Below the pieces are notes generated by a model. The model had not been told where the DNA came from, made no database searches, and saw nothing but the letters and a program-made list of their open reading frames with translations. 64,000 nt of DNA from Voacanga thouarsii (taxonomy: Eukaryota > Streptophyta > Magnoliopsida > Gentianales > Apocynaceae), in NCBI GenBank assembly GCA_026120185.1, contig JANUWF010000008.1, forward strand, positions 1,116,001 to 1,180,000, written 5' to 3'. Positions 31,196-44,177 of this stretch are shown in pieces. A program made the translations under genes and the position numbers. The first letter of the stretch is position 1. The number at the start of each line of letters is the position of its first letter.

Positions 31196-33458
31196 TGTGA
31201 AACCCCAGTCAAAACCAACCTTAGAGTAAGGGGGTTGGGATGCATAACATACTTTATTGCATGATTAAATATATTTTTATTTGATTTTATGTGCCTTGGA
31301 TTTGAGTTTTAATGTCTTGGAGGCTTGTTGGTGAATATTGAGTGAGAATGGCAAAATGGTAATTTTTGCCTGAGGTGAAAATAGGGAGATAGCTTGAGGA
31401 TTGAATAGGAAATAAGTTGCTAGTGAAAATAACAACAAGAGTTGTTGTGGTGTAGTGGTTAGAGCTTTGGAAATTAATTCTTGAGGTCTTGGGTTCAAAT
31501 TCCATCATAGGAGCTTTAGCTTGGTTAAATTTTATTTTTGCTTGGGAAGTAATAATTTCGGCCTTAAGTGCTTAGAGTAGGGGAGTGATGATGTCCTAAG
31601 AGAGACATGTTAGGAGTATCCTCATTCTACTCCCTTGTCCTACTCGAATTTCCTAAGAGGAATTCAATTTTCTTTGATCTTTGATTTTTCTTTAGTTCTC
31701 AACTCATTAGTGTGATCAAGTTGTTCTAGTCATTTTCTTTCTAGAAATTTCAGTACAGTGCTGTGGTCTTGTAGGATCAAAATTCCTTAGTAAAAGACTT
31801 CTTATGGCCTGAAAATGTAGAAGAGTTGTGGGAGATTCCAAGAGGAAAAATTCCTCTAGTGATCTTGCTGAAAATTCACTCTAGCTAGTTCATCCTTCTT
31901 AGGATGAACTAAAATTTTCCAGCTTATTGTACCTTTAAGGTGTCGAGTTTCTTAGCTAGCATTCCCTCCCAAATGCTGCCAGAAAAAATGGTCTTTTGGA
32001 TCAGCTTGCAACCTGAATTCTTTAGCCATTTCCGGACTGCTCAAAGCTGGAGCAAAACCAGGAAAAATTCCTGTACAAATCGCAACTTTGAGAGTCCAAA
32101 ACCAAGCTGTTTTCTTCCAGATTTTGTTGAGCACTTTAGCCAAGTTTTTCCTCCACGAAGAAGGCTAGAAACCAGCCTAAAACACCCTTGAAATTCCCCT
32201 TCAAACTCGCTACAAGATGACTGGAAAATGGCAGCCGAAAAAGCTGTCCAGAAATTCCAGCCTAGCGAAATTCTGTGCATTCCAATTATCCAGCTTTGTT
32301 TCCCAATCTTCCTCCAGTCGAAACACCATCATTGTTCTACATAAACCTTCCGTGAACCTTCAGTAACAGAGCTCCATTATTCCCCTTAAGCTTCTGCACA
32401 AAATTTAGACATGGCTGCTCGAAAATTTCTCCAACAAATCCCTGCAATTATGCTTGATGGATTTCCAAAATTCCAGCCACCATAGTGTTGCAACTTTCCA
32501 TAATGTATCCCTCAAATAACCAGACTTCTTCTTCACCATTATGCTCCCTATTTTCAGCCACCATAAGCTTCCTTAAACCAGCATTAATTCCACTGAAATT
32601 CTGCTCAAAGCAGTCGGCCATGGCAGACTTCCAAAGCTCTCCAACAATCAAGATATTCTAGGATATTTAGTTTCCAAATTTACTTGCTAAAAATATTCTT
32701 CAAGGATTTTAACAACTAGCCTTTCCTTTTCCCTTCCAAATCAGAGAACCAACCTCCTAAACCCTACAAAAAATTTGGCAGCCCTAATTCTCTCAAAATT
32801 TTGACAGCTACACAAAACAATCTCTCAAATTCCTTCAACCTTCAAGAACACACACACACACACTACACCAAGAACACCTACTTCTTCCTTTCACCTAATA
32901 CCTCTCCAAACCACTTCAAACATTCTCTAAAATCTCCAGATTTGACCTACTCACTACCATGAGTCCATCAACACCATTCTTAACATCAAACTCCACAAAT
33001 CAACTCGCAACTTCGTATCAAAACCAGAAAATTCTGCGAAGGTTCAAGACCACCTTCAAGGTAGGATTGTTCTAACAACTTCATCTTCTTCAATTTTGAT
33101 CTCAAGTGAGAATATATGTGAATAAACATGCTAATGGTCTCTTTCTCTCTCTCCCTGTCTCTCTGTCTCTGTCTCTGTCTCTCTCTTCCTCTCATGGCCG
33201 AAACTCTTTCTCTTGGCCGGATGGCTTCATCTTCCATGGTCATGCTATCTCCATCTTCATTGGACAAATTTAGGCATCTAGGAGTTGAGATCCATTCTAA
33301 ACTCCTTCAAAGCATTCATCAACCAAGTAAGTGCCTTCAATATTTCTTTTAAATCCTAGATTCATGTCTCTAGGATGTCGTTGTTAGAAGGTGGATGATG
33401 ATAGGGTTTGAGTATGTATTGTTGAGATTGAAGCATAAATATATGTATGATTGTGAAG
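31196..33458 (+). mobile_element. T1 3' LTR, first part
   Basis: It starts TGTGAAACCCC directly after the polypurine tract and is interrupted at 33459 by the family-C solo LTR; the rest follows at 36663. Without the insertion and duplicated TGAAG the 3' LTR is 4,387 bp. It has the block of about 42 bp near 32780 that the 5' LTR lacks. Confidence 0.97.
31441..31512 (+). other. tRNA-like block in T1 3' LTR
   Basis: Same A-box-like and B-box-like motifs as in the 5' LTR, 245 bp from the LTR start; one G/A difference in the anticodon stem region. Confidence 0.6.
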
Positions 33459-33703
33459 TGTAATACCCCGCCCAAAACCACCTTTGACTAAGGGGAAAAG
33501 TCATGCATTGCATAGCATCTTGCATTTTATGTGATAGCTTAGTATTATTTTATTTGCATGGATGCATGAGAATTTTTCCGTTGCTCTTGCATTTGAATTA
33601 ATTGGTGTGTTGTTAAAGATTTGGATAAGGGAGGTTTGGTCGAAGATTTGGAAGGATGAGTATTAGGATGGTGAGAACTGACTATAGAAAAATTAGTATT
33701 GGA

Positions 33704-33775
33704 GATGTTTTGGAATAGCGGGGAGGTTGGTGATTTCCTTTGGTGACCCGAGTTCAAATCCTACTTTTTGTGAAG
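33704..33775 (+). other. tRNA-like trace in family-C LTR
   Basis: A-box-like TGGAATAGCGGGGAGG and a good B-box-like GAGTTCAAATCC (33750-33761), preceded by GGTGACCC as in tRNA-Asp-type T arms. It starts 245 bp from the LTR start. The stems are poorer than in family A. Confidence 0.45.
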
Positions 33776-35521
33776 TTAGTTCCTCTTCCTGAAAATTCCT
33801 TTCCTTAGAGTTTCCATGTCTTGGCCGAAAAAGATCTAGCAAACCTAGAGAAATTTTAATGTCATTATTCCAAGGAAATAAGTCTCTATATTTATTCCCT
33901 AAATTTAAGGACCTTGATGTGAATAAAGTTCACCTTTAATTTCCAGCTTTTATCCTTTAGGATTTTCGAAAAACCTTAGCTAATAAATAAAATTCCAACT
34001 TGATTTTAGCTTAATGGATGTTACCATGGATAGTTGGAATTAAAGAGTCCTTTTCCTAGTAGGAAACCTTGTTGATTTTAATCCTAGGATGTTTGCTAAA
34101 AATCTGGAAAAAAATTCCAGATTGTGCCGCCACTTCTTGGAGGACCTTTAGCTCAACTCAAACTCTTCCAAAGCTAGGAGATCTTATCCTAAATCCATTA
34201 GCAAATCAGACTTTTATTTCAATCCAAATTCAACCAGGATTTTATTCCTTATCCTAGCAGAATTTCGGCAGCTTTGTGTCAACACAAGCTGTCCGAAATT
34301 CCAGCATCTTTAGCTACAATCCAACTCTTCAAACCCTAGCTCAAAACACCTAAATACTCCTCATCAATTCAGGGAACCTTAGCTGCACAAAACCAGAATT
34401 TTATTCACACAAAATCACTGAAATTCGTCCAGCTTGTACACAGGATTTTCGGCAGCTTTGTGCAGGGAATTTCGGCCAGCCTTGCACACCTATTCCAACC
34501 TAAATTCTACACGCATAACCACCGAAAAACCCCAGCTGATCAAGCTATTTCCAACACCCAAAACCCTCAATTTTCCTCTGGAAATTTCGGCAGAATTACA
34601 GCAGCCAAAACAGTCCAAAACTTGTTACTCTTGCACAGAATTTTCGCACAGCTTGCACAGGATTTTCAGTCACCAAAATCCACACAAACTCTTCCTTGTT
34701 TGGCCCAAAATTCTGAACACACTCAACCCTTCTCTTGAGCATTATTTCGGCCAGCCTAGGGGAACAAATTGCAGATTATTCTCTCCCCTTAAACTCACCT
34801 AAAATCGGCAGCAAGAAGAGACATCACAAGATGAAATTTTCGCCCTTGCTGTCCAAGAAACCTAAAGCCATTAGGAGTCTTTCTAAACATCACCATCTAA
34901 CCCTAAACTAATCTTCTCCAACTCTAAATCATAGCAACCGTCTACCCTCTCCATTCTACACAAAAATTTCAGCAACTTCTCTTTGCAAATTTTCAAAAAC
35001 TCAAGAACTACTCTAAGCAAAATCGAACACACCTTAAGGTAAGCAAAAATCCTCTCAACCTCTTGATGCCGTTTTCTCTAATGATTCTTTTCTCCTTCTT
35101 CCTCCTTTAAATCATGCCCCATAGAGGCTGATTTCATCTTCTTCTTTAATTTTCGGTCAAGAGGAGCAAAGGAGGTAGCTTTTCTCTTCTTCTCAAGCGA
35201 ACTCGGGACGATCACCATAGGAGCATCGAGACCCCATTACCCGGTTGTTGCAAGGTAAGGGAATACCCACCCTTGATGCTGAAAGTAAAGTTTAATGATG
35301 TTTATTAGCGAGATGAACATGTGGTCGTGGTATATGTTCTTTGGGGATTGGATAGTTTACTTGGAATTAAATAGGGGATTGCGAATTGTTGTGAAAATAA
35401 ATGAGATTAGAGCATGTTTGAATTAATTGAGACCCTGATCATTATATTATATGGTTTAGATCAGGAGGATAATTGAGGAAAGCAAGCTGTGAATTTATCA
35501 CGTTTATCTGAGATATATCAA

Positions 35522-36374
35522 GTAAGTCCTTGCATAAACTCTTTTATTAAATGTTGTGATGGTAAGTCCTTGCATAAACTCTTTTGTTAAATGTTGTGAT
35601 GGCAAGTCTATGTTGTGAAGCTTTGTAAAGCTATTGTTGAACTATGTTTGCTTGGGTTGTAAACGTGGATATTTATTCTTTAAACCGTTTTGTCAAACTA
35701 ACGATTTTATCAAGAACACTATTCTTTTCCTAAACTTTTAGAAATCTCTTTTAAAGAAAACCACATTTTACAAAGCCAAGGTTTGGAAATATTGTGAATC
35801 AGGAATTGACAGATATGTTTATTGAGTACTCAATAAGGGTAGGCAAACAATACTAGTCTTGGAGGGCTAGCGTAAGTCTTCTGGCAGGAAGACACCTCCA
35901 GAAGATGAACTCTGCTTGAAAAGGTGACAGTGTTGGTTGGTCAGGCCAGTCTGAGCTAGCATGTGTACCTGGTATGGTATTCCTTATATTCCCGGCATGG
36001 ACACCCGGATGGTTTTGTTGGGTGTAGAGATGGAGGAGTATCTCACCCGGTGGGTTGTACACTCACCTTGATCAGAACACCCAACGTGTGGTAATCTGGT
36101 CCGGACAAGGTGCACAAAGTGTGGTGCCTTGGCCATTTTGTTCTCATGGAGCCCAACGTGTGGTGACATGACTGTTTATTCGAGTGGAGGATTTATTTTG
36201 TACAAAGTGTGAAAATGAGAAAAACCCACTCCTTGTGAAAAGAGATTGTTTATGACTTGCCAAATTATTTCTACAAATGTTTGCACTTTGCATACACGTA
36301 CTATTCAAAACACCATGTGCACACACAAGACTTACTGAGATTTATTCTCACACTGTTTTGCATCATGTTTTCAG
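35522..36374 (+). other. Predicted intron inside family-C LTR
   Basis: Donor-like AA/GTAAGTCC at 35522 and a second at 35562 created by a 40-bp duplication; acceptor GTTTTCAG at 36374. The palindrome lies at about 35822 and GTGTGG motifs near 36086, 36118 and 36158. Confidence 0.4.
35523..35602 (+). repeat. 40-bp tandem duplication covering the donor-like site
   Basis: 35523-35562 is repeated at 35563-35602 with an A/G difference inside the ACTCTTTT(A/G)TTAA stretch. Confidence 0.85.
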
Positions 36375-36591
36375 GAGATAGATTGTGTTGAGGCAGCGGG
36401 GCTTGATAGTAGAGGCTTCGGCTATTTTTCCTATGCTGTTCTAGGGGACTTTTGTCATTTATACTTCTGAACAATATTTGTTTTATTTCGTTTTGCTCCA
36501 AGTTGAGCCTGATGTAATAAGAGTATTTCTTTATTTATCTAACTTGATTCCTTTGGAGATTGTCTTTATATTTTATATCTCATTCTAAAGA

Positions 36592-36636
36592 CCCCTTGTC
36601 CTACGGGACGGGGCAACATCCCCACCCTTTTAGGGT
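36592..36636 (+). other. Two terminal hairpins of family-C LTR
   Basis: First stem GTCC/GGAC around TACG with outer CCCC/GGGG; second stem ACCCT/AGGGT around TTT (36624-36636). Confidence 0.55.
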
Positions 36637-36662
36637 ACGTAGTCGTGGGGTGTTACATGAAG

Positions 36663-38786
36663 GAGATGAGATTTATGCATGGAAGGATTATCTTAGTTGA
36701 TAGTATGATGATTTAAGGTTTGATGCATGTCATAGGAGGTATTTGTGATGAAGTATGCTAGAAATTATGCCATATTTGATGAATAGGATTTATATGCATG
36801 TTGGATTTTTGAAGCCATGATCATATTTATGCTAGTAGGGGTTAGATCATGTATTGATAAATTGAGATCTATGCTTGTATGCATGATTTGGATGATTTGA
36901 TGAGTTAAAGGGTTGTATATGTTCATGATTGTGAATAACCATGGAAATATGATCATGATCTAGTTGTCTCTAAGTAAATTTTTATTTCATGAATAAAATA
37001 TTTAATAATATAATTTTGCTAGTGATTTCGAAAAACCCTAGAAAGGGTGGATTTGGGATATTATATTTATATAAAGGATAATTTAGTCAAATAAATAATA
37101 GTTTTAATAGAAAAATAAAATATATAGATATTTTATAAAATAATGAAATCAACTAAAGCCTTTTATGGAAATAATCATAATTAGTAAAATACTTATTATT
37201 ATAAATCTAATTATTATCTTTTAATCAAAGCCTATTAAAACTTATTTATTATTTTTCAAGCAAGACTCATTAAAATTCATTTTCAACTAACTTTGATTAT
37301 CAGTTATTTTCTAACAACTAAATTATTAACAACTCATTATTTTCCCTAATAACCACTTAGGACTCTTGATCAAATAAACTCTAAATTTTTCTTAGCAAGA
37401 TTTAAACTTTCAACATCTTGGAATTTATTTCCCAAACCATTAGTTATTTTAAATATCAGATTAGGCTCAACCTATAAACCTATTTATTTATTGTTTGGCC
37501 TTAAAGCTTAGGACACTAGGATCATGGTAGTAGCAAGTTGAGTTGATTTAAAATTGAGGAAGTGGATTGTGGTTTGAAATTGATTGTGATTTGTATTTGC
37601 CACGTGGGGTTAGGTCAGTTATTGGGGACCTCTTTATTGTGAGCAAGAATCAGGTAAGCTCCTGCATAAAAAACCTGATTGTTGAAAAATGTTTAATTAT
37701 GGCAAGCCAAATGTAGAGTGCATGGACACTTATTTTTGTAAAGGTAATTGAGGGTTGTCTCCTGTTTTATTTCCTTCAGATGAGTTATTTGACATTTAAT
37801 AAGCAGATTTACTCAAACTCGGAACTCTTTCTGAAACTGTTTTTGACAAAGATTTTGGAAACCCTTAATTGTCATGTTCAAGTGGAACTGTATTTGTTCA
37901 TTTTTCCCAAATGGGATACGTTACGTTGAGTACTCAATAGGCGTGGACTACTAGGGCTAGTCTTTAAGGGGTTAGGGTAAGTCTCTTGGTAGGTGGCCAC
38001 CTCTGAGGGGTGAGTCCTTCTCGGATAGGACGTTAGTCTAGTGGGTCGTGCCAGTCCGAGCTAGCAGGGTTCTTTTTAGTCAAGTGACTGTGTTTTGCCG
38101 AAATGGACACCCGGTTGTTGTTTGGGTATAGAGAAGGAGGAATATCTTGCCCAGTAGGCCGATCACCTACTTTTGTCAGTCTGCACAAAGTGTGGCATTC
38201 TGACCGGCGGTATGCACAAAGTGTGGCATGTTGACCATTCGGTTATGGGGCCCAACGTATGGTAATCCGTAATCATTTCTTTTGAGTGGTTGATTTTCTA
38301 AATTATGTATGGATGGAAAAGCCGAAACACCACTCTTGCTTTTGATGGATGTTTATTGCTTGCCAGTGATCTCTTATAAAGAATTTTATACTTTACATTC
38401 ACGAACTGTTTTCACCCGACACTTAAACACACACGGACTTACTGAGATTTCTATCTCATCACCATTTTTACCATGATTTCAGGTCGGTCCTGCTGTGGGG
38501 GTGAGTAGCTTGATATTACCTGCTTTGGAAGATTTTCTGATAATTTATTTTGTGTAATGTTTCGGGGAAGATGAGGGTGGATGAATGTTATTATGGATTT
38601 GTTTTGGGTATTCTTGAATTTAGTCGTGGATTTATTGGATTTGTTTTTGGGATGTAATAAATTTTAAGTTCAAGTATTATTTTTATTCCGCAATTTTTAT
38701 TTGTGTGACCTAGTTATAAAGACCCCTTGTCCTTTGGACGGTGCGATATCTCCGGCCCTGGCGGGCCTAGGTAGCGGGGTGTTACA
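36663..38786 (+). mobile_element. T1 3' LTR, second part
   Basis: Resumes with AGGAGATGAG exactly where the family-C LTR interrupted it and ends GCGGGGTGTTACA. TAGGT (38787-38791) follows as the right target-site copy. Contains the intron-like interval 37654-38482, an intact palindrome near 37926, and terminal hairpins at 38723-38767. Confidence 0.97.
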
Positions 38787-38791
38787 TAGGT

Positions 38792-41700
38792 CCTTTCAAC
38801 GTCGGATCCTATAAAAAGGAAGATAAAAGACACGTGTGAGTGAAAAATCACCCAGTGAGTCTCGTGTGTGCTAGTGCTTTATCAAAGAAGCAGAGTACAC
38901 AAAGCTTTTGTGAAATAGCCTATCATTTGTTCATTAGAAATGATTCCAAAACTCTTTAAGGAAGAGTGTATTTAGAACTCAATAATTTTTGGAAAACTTC
39001 ATTTCAGATTTCAAAACATTGCCCCAGTTTTAGAAACACAAGCACTTCTCTAACAGAAGGTCAGCCTGTATGCAAGTCCCGCAGTCCTTGCCTTCGGCTA
39101 CACGGTTTCTTGTGCTAGGGACTGCACCTTACAGCCCGTCACCTATGTCAACCGGAATGGTGAACAGCATACAAATGTACCTCACCTTGCACTTAGGGAT
39201 CTTTTACTTGCCACCATAAGCCAGGGGTCCCAATCCTGACGTCAATCACCATCGAGGTGGCAAGGAGTCAAACGCGCCAAGTGTACCCACCCGGCATCCA
39301 ACGAATGACTCATAATCAAAGAGCGCTCATAGATGCGACAATTGCCAGGCTCTAAACGGCTAGTCAAGTTTGACTTATCTCAATATCCTGTCGCCCTGTT
39401 TGGAATAAGACAATCCTCAAAATTGATCAGGTTGCTTGGGGTCGTGTATCTCTAATATGAGCTAGTACAAAGATCAAAGTCCTTATTGAGTACTCAACGT
39501 CACCAATACCAACCCCATCTGACTGATCAGGCTAGAGGGTTATCTGATCTCACAGAATTTTCATATCAAAACAGTTTTTGGGGCAAAACAACATTTCTCC
39601 AAAATCATGATGAAACTAGATAAAGGGTTCAATTCACACATCAAAATGTGTTTCTAAGAGTAACCGGGTCATTTTCCCATACTCGTTCACAAAAGTCATT
39701 TCCAAGGGTATTCAGGTCATTTTGCCAATACCCGATTCCAAAAGATTTTCTGAGGGTATTTGGGTCATTTTGCTCTTACTGATTTACAAAATATTCGCAA
39801 GAGTTCCAATAAGGATATTTCGGTCATTTACCGAATACCCGAGTTCCAAAGGTTTTCATAAAATATTCCAATGAGGACATTTGGAACATTTTCTAAATAC
39901 CCGATTCCAAAAAGAATGCATTTAAAGGAATCCTGAATTCTAATTTCAAAAGAGGATTAAATATAATATTTCCAAACATATTTCCATAAAATGTCCCAAA
40001 CGGTATATAAAATAGCATTTCATGGAAAAACAAAGCACACTAACTTTAGAAAGAGTGTTAGAAATCTAAGGGACTCACCTCGTATCCTAAACAATCATTT
40101 CCGTTCATGGCCGTTTAAGCTTCGTTTCTACTGTTTTCGATGTTCCATTGACCGTTTATTGCTAAACCTACATCAAACATTGTTTCGGGTCAATTCGTGT
40201 TTGGCCGAAAAATAGCCGACGGTAACCGACGTCGGGCCGACATGCCCGACGGTTAGCCGACGTTCAACCGTTGTTTAGCCGATGGGGCCGACGGTTAGTC
40301 GACGAGGCTGATGGCTAGCCGTCGGTCAAGGAAAACATTTAACTTTCATTCGCGTCGTTTTTCTGTTGTTTGACTAATTCTTTCGTTTTCCTTTTTCCAC
40401 ATCCTTCCTTCCTTCATAAACAAGGGATTCACTTCATGTTTCCCCAATTATTTATCCAAAATCACATAAGTAGTCACCCTTAAGTCCATTCATTTTCGGA
40501 CTATTTTCTGGAATTTTACTGGTTTGACACACCATTTTGTTTTACACATAACTTTCAATTTACAACTCCAATTTGGCTCCATGATATACCAAAATGACCA
40601 TAAGACTCTTAACTTTAATTCAGTCTAGGCCGTTTTTAGAGTTCTGGTTCTAGTATTACGGTACTAGGCAAAAACAGCCTCAGTAGTTTTGACTTAGTTT
40701 CACTATTCATTCTTTCCTTAACATTCTTCAATTTTCCAGTTTGACACCCTAACTTTTTTTGCCCATAACTTTTAATCCACAAATCCAAATGATGCCAAAC
40801 CAATTGTAAAATATCCTTAAGACATTCCTTTACAAGTTCCAATTCATGGAGTACCAATTCTATTGTCCATTTTATTCAGTTTTGGACACAAAAATCCAGT
40901 AGTAAAATCCCGTTACTGATTTGGCACCTTTTACTATTTTCACCATAACTTTTGATCCGTAAATCCGATTAACCTCAAAATTGTTCTAAAATGTCTCTAT
41001 GATCCTTAGCTACAAATATATATGCCTTATTTGTTAAAATCCAGATATGTTACAGATTTACTGAACATAAAACCTCCCAGAATTTTCTGCACCCAATGAC
41101 AGCTTTCACACAACTTCACCTAACTAGTTTCCATAATTCACACATAAATTTCTCACAATATATATACCAAAATGATCTCCATGCTTTATATAATAACTTT
41201 ACTTCAAGTAAGGTAGATCTTTACCTTTTATTTGCTGCATTTGGAGGCTGAACACTCCAAGCATCTTCTTGCTTTTCTCTCTCTCTTTCTCTCCTCTCTA
41301 TTTCCGGTTTCTCTCTCTCTTTCTTCTCTATTTCCTTTTCTTTTCTCTTCTCTCTTTTCTCTCTTGTTTGCTCTGAAATTCTGGCTATCTAAAGCCATTT
41401 TAGTTGGCCTTCATGGTCTATATATAGAGGAATATGGTCTTCAAGTCAAAGGTGCATTAAATGGCCTTAACATTTGGAAGCCCTTGATTGGTCCACTTAG
41501 CTACTTAGGTATTCTTTGGAATATTCAAGAGTTCTATAGAATTCTTTAGAAAGTTCTTGCATGAATGTTCTTGTAACCATTCATAGAATCAACACTTGGT
41601 GAGTTTTCATTGGTCCATATGGTGATGAAGTGTAGAAATTCCACGAACGCGGTCAAAATGACAAAAATGCCCTCGATACCCGTGTAGCATGTTTTGCACC

Positions 41701-41960
41701 AAAACGTGCGTCTTATTGTACTGATCAATTTCTCTTTTTAGAGTACCCTAAAATTCTTATTTTGTTGATCTTAATAGGCTTCCAAAAATTTAGGGTACGG
41801 GTAAAACAAATCTAATAATTACATCCAAGTCCCGACAAAATGTTATTTTACCAAAGTATTCATCTCATTATACTGATCAACTTTTGTTCCGGCCATTGAT
41901 ATAAATTTTCATTCCATTACAGGTAGTAGCAAATCGGGAGTAAGAAGGTGGGGTGTTACA
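38792..41960 (-). mobile_element. Family-B solo LTR, main part (minus strand)
   Basis: Read on the minus strand the LTR starts at 41960 (TGTAACACCCCACC) and continues to 38792; its end lies at 21121-21394. Total about 3.44 kb. A palindrome ATTGAGTACTCAA lies near 39483. A minus-strand acceptor-like TTTTTATAG ends at 38809, and a donor-like GTAAGAG starts at 39779. A CT-rich tract near 41276-41370 encodes a Leu/Ser-rich frame that I take as low complexity. No internal region, so a solo LTR that T1 later split. Confidence 0.88.
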
Positions 41961-44177
41961 ATAGATGATTAAAGAATTACGTTTAAGAATCAAACTTGCT
42001 TAATTGTAGGAAAAGAAACCTTCTTTAAAAGGATTTATAACAAAGAAATGTCTTTTTCTCCTGAATTATTTTTTTTTATAGAAAGCTAGAATTTTTCCTA
42101 AGAAAAGATGATTTCTTATTGTGTTCTAGGAAAAAAAAAATCTTGATGTGTTTATGTTAAGGGTTGTGTCACCTCACCTAAAGTAATCTAGGGGTGTATT
42201 TTCTTAAGACATAGAAGTTGATTTCATGAAACCTAGAATAAATTGCCAGCTTGCTGGAATTTTTGTTAACCTATGATAATTTACTTGTTTTGTTCAAAAT
42301 AAAATAGCAAAGAAATTTATTATTGCAAGGCCGCCTTTTGATATTATTTACTAGATATGTTTAGGAAGTTATTTATGATAGAAATTTGTCAAGAAAACAC
42401 TAGGATTAATCCCAAAAAATATTCAAAGAAAAAAAAAAACATAGGGGAGTAAAAACAAAGGTTGCCAGTTTTCTGCATAGTCTACTTAAAGCTCTTAATA
42501 CAAAGTGATAAAATCCGAATCTAAGAAAGATCAAGATAGAGAAAGCATAGCTTCATGTGTGTAGGTGTTAACTATACAATTTCAGAATTTTCTGATGTGG
42601 GAATTGAAAGTCATGAATTTTTCTTATACATTGGTCTATTCTGGGCAGAATACTACTATAGCAAAAAATAATTTTTTTGGAGTGTAATTAAAGTCTAATT
42701 TTTATGCAAGGCCACTTATTTTCTAATCTATATGTGTTTAGGTATATCTATGTAAAAATTAAAGTCAATCCGAAGTGTTTTTTATTTTTTATACTCTTGG
42801 AAAATAAGGGATAACTTGCTAGAAATTGTTATTAGCTTAAGACTTCCTAAGAAAACTCTGTATTATTAATTTTTGTCCTTCTTTAGGTGTAATAATTATA
42901 AGTATTGACACCTAGGGATGTAGTAAACATTTGGATAATGATTTATTTAAAGCCTTGTTGGTTGTATGCGAAAAGAGAATTAATTACATAAAGAACATAA
43001 TTTCCTAAAGTACTAGGAGTAGGTTGTGACTTCTTTATTTTATGACTTTTAGACTTGGAAGGTTGTCAAAGGCAAGGCTCTACTAATTGAGATTAAGAAA
43101 CTTATTTGCTATATGATGGTAAGTTCTCGCATTAAACTGTTTATGAAACAAAACAATTGCAAGTTGTCCAATATTATGTGTTATCAATGGAAACATAGGT
43201 TCTTGTAATAAAATGTTCAACATGGCTAATAAAATGTTCAACATATTGATTTCTTAAACAAAAAGATTCCAAAACAACTCACTTGAGTTTTTCACTAAAT
43301 GATTTAATTAAGGTTTACTAAGTCATGCTGGATATTTTCTTTTTTATTGCTACTTGATGCTAATTAGTTTCCTTGATGCAAAAACATTGAGTACTCAAGA
43401 AGAGTAGGCTACTATCACTAGCCTAAGATGGAGCAAGTTAGTTTTTTGGTAGGCAGCCATTTTCAGGAGATAAATCCATTTCTGTTTAGGCGATAGTGTT
43501 AGGGAGTCATGCCGGTCTTAGCTAGAGAATCAGTTCCAAGTAGGACTATGCTCCTCGGAGTGGACAATTGGTAAGTTATAGGGATTGGGAGATGGAAGAG
43601 TATCCTACCTAGTGGGCCAATCACCTACTATGATGCAGGGTTTCTTAGTACAAGATCATGATGCAAGTTTTCATGACTTGGTTATGATGCAGGGTTTCAT
43701 AGTCCACTTTTTGAGTAGTTGACTTTCTTTGAGCTAAAGTTTACTTGTTGAAAATGCAAACCAAAAACATCACTCTTGTTTTTAAAATTGTTGAACTTAC
43801 CTGCAATTGCACTTTCAATTTTTCCAAGCTGCATTCTATAACTTGCTCCAAATATTCACTCACACACACTAGACTTACTGTGAATTTATTTTTCACATTA
43901 TTTATGCTTGTTTTAGGTCGTGCTTATAATTGACATGGTCAGGTTGCTTAGAGATTTAAGGCTTTGAGTTTTTATTTCATTGTAATATTTGAAGACTGTG
44001 TTTGATTGTTCAAATTTGAAGACTTGTATAAGTTTTTACTAAGTTGTAAGACTTTGAAGTTCTATTAACATTTTGTTTTTGTTGGTTTTAAATTTACATA
44101 GTCATAAAGACCCTTGGTCCTTTGGACGGGGCAGTATCCCACTCCTTTTGGAGGTACGTAGGTAGCGGGGTGTTTCA
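41961..44177 (+). mobile_element. T0 3' LTR (family D), second part
   Basis: Resumes with the duplicated ATAGATG and ends GCGGGGTGTTTCA. The palindrome (ATTGAGTACTCAA near 43386), a donor-like TG/GTAAGTTC (43119) and acceptor GTTTTAG/GTCG (43916) frame a 798-bp interval. ATGATGCAGG(G)TTTC(A/T)-type repeats near 43630-43700 replace the GTGTGG motifs of family A. Confidence 0.85.
44112..44153 (+). other. Two terminal hairpins of family-D LTR
   Basis: First stem CTTGGTCC/GGACGGGG around TTT; second stem CTCC/GGAG around TTTT (44142-44153). Confidence 0.55.

Larger units (their letters stand above)
33459..36657 (+). mobile_element. Family-C solo LTR (3,199 bp) nested in T1
   Basis: Starts TGTAATACCCCGCCC, ends GTGGGGTGTTACA, and is flanked by a perfect TGAAG repeat (33454-33458 and 36658-36662). 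No internal region, primer site or polypurine tract. Sequence order along the unit (tRNA-like block, CT-rich leader, donor, palindrome, GTGTGG motifs, acceptor, terminal hairpins) follows family A although most bases differ. This is the youngest insertion of the nest, since it lies inside T1. Confidence 0.95.

Noticed and set aside
33128..33352. Frame with LSLSLSLCLCL run, also at 23264 and in antisense at 32986
   Set aside because: Low-complexity translation of the CT tract that all family-A LTRs carry after the donor-like site.
41232..41549. 105-codon Leu/Ser-rich frame
   Set aside because: It is a translation of a CT-rich microsatellite-like tract in the family-B LTR, on the opposite strand to the element.
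21121..41960. Possible DNA transposon, because of 11-bp inverted ends and a 7-bp direct repeat
   Set aside because: Its interior matches the order of the other long LTRs (palindrome, acceptor, AAAAGACCCC stretch, terminal hairpins) in minus orientation, and no transposase is present. A solo LTR is the simpler reading.
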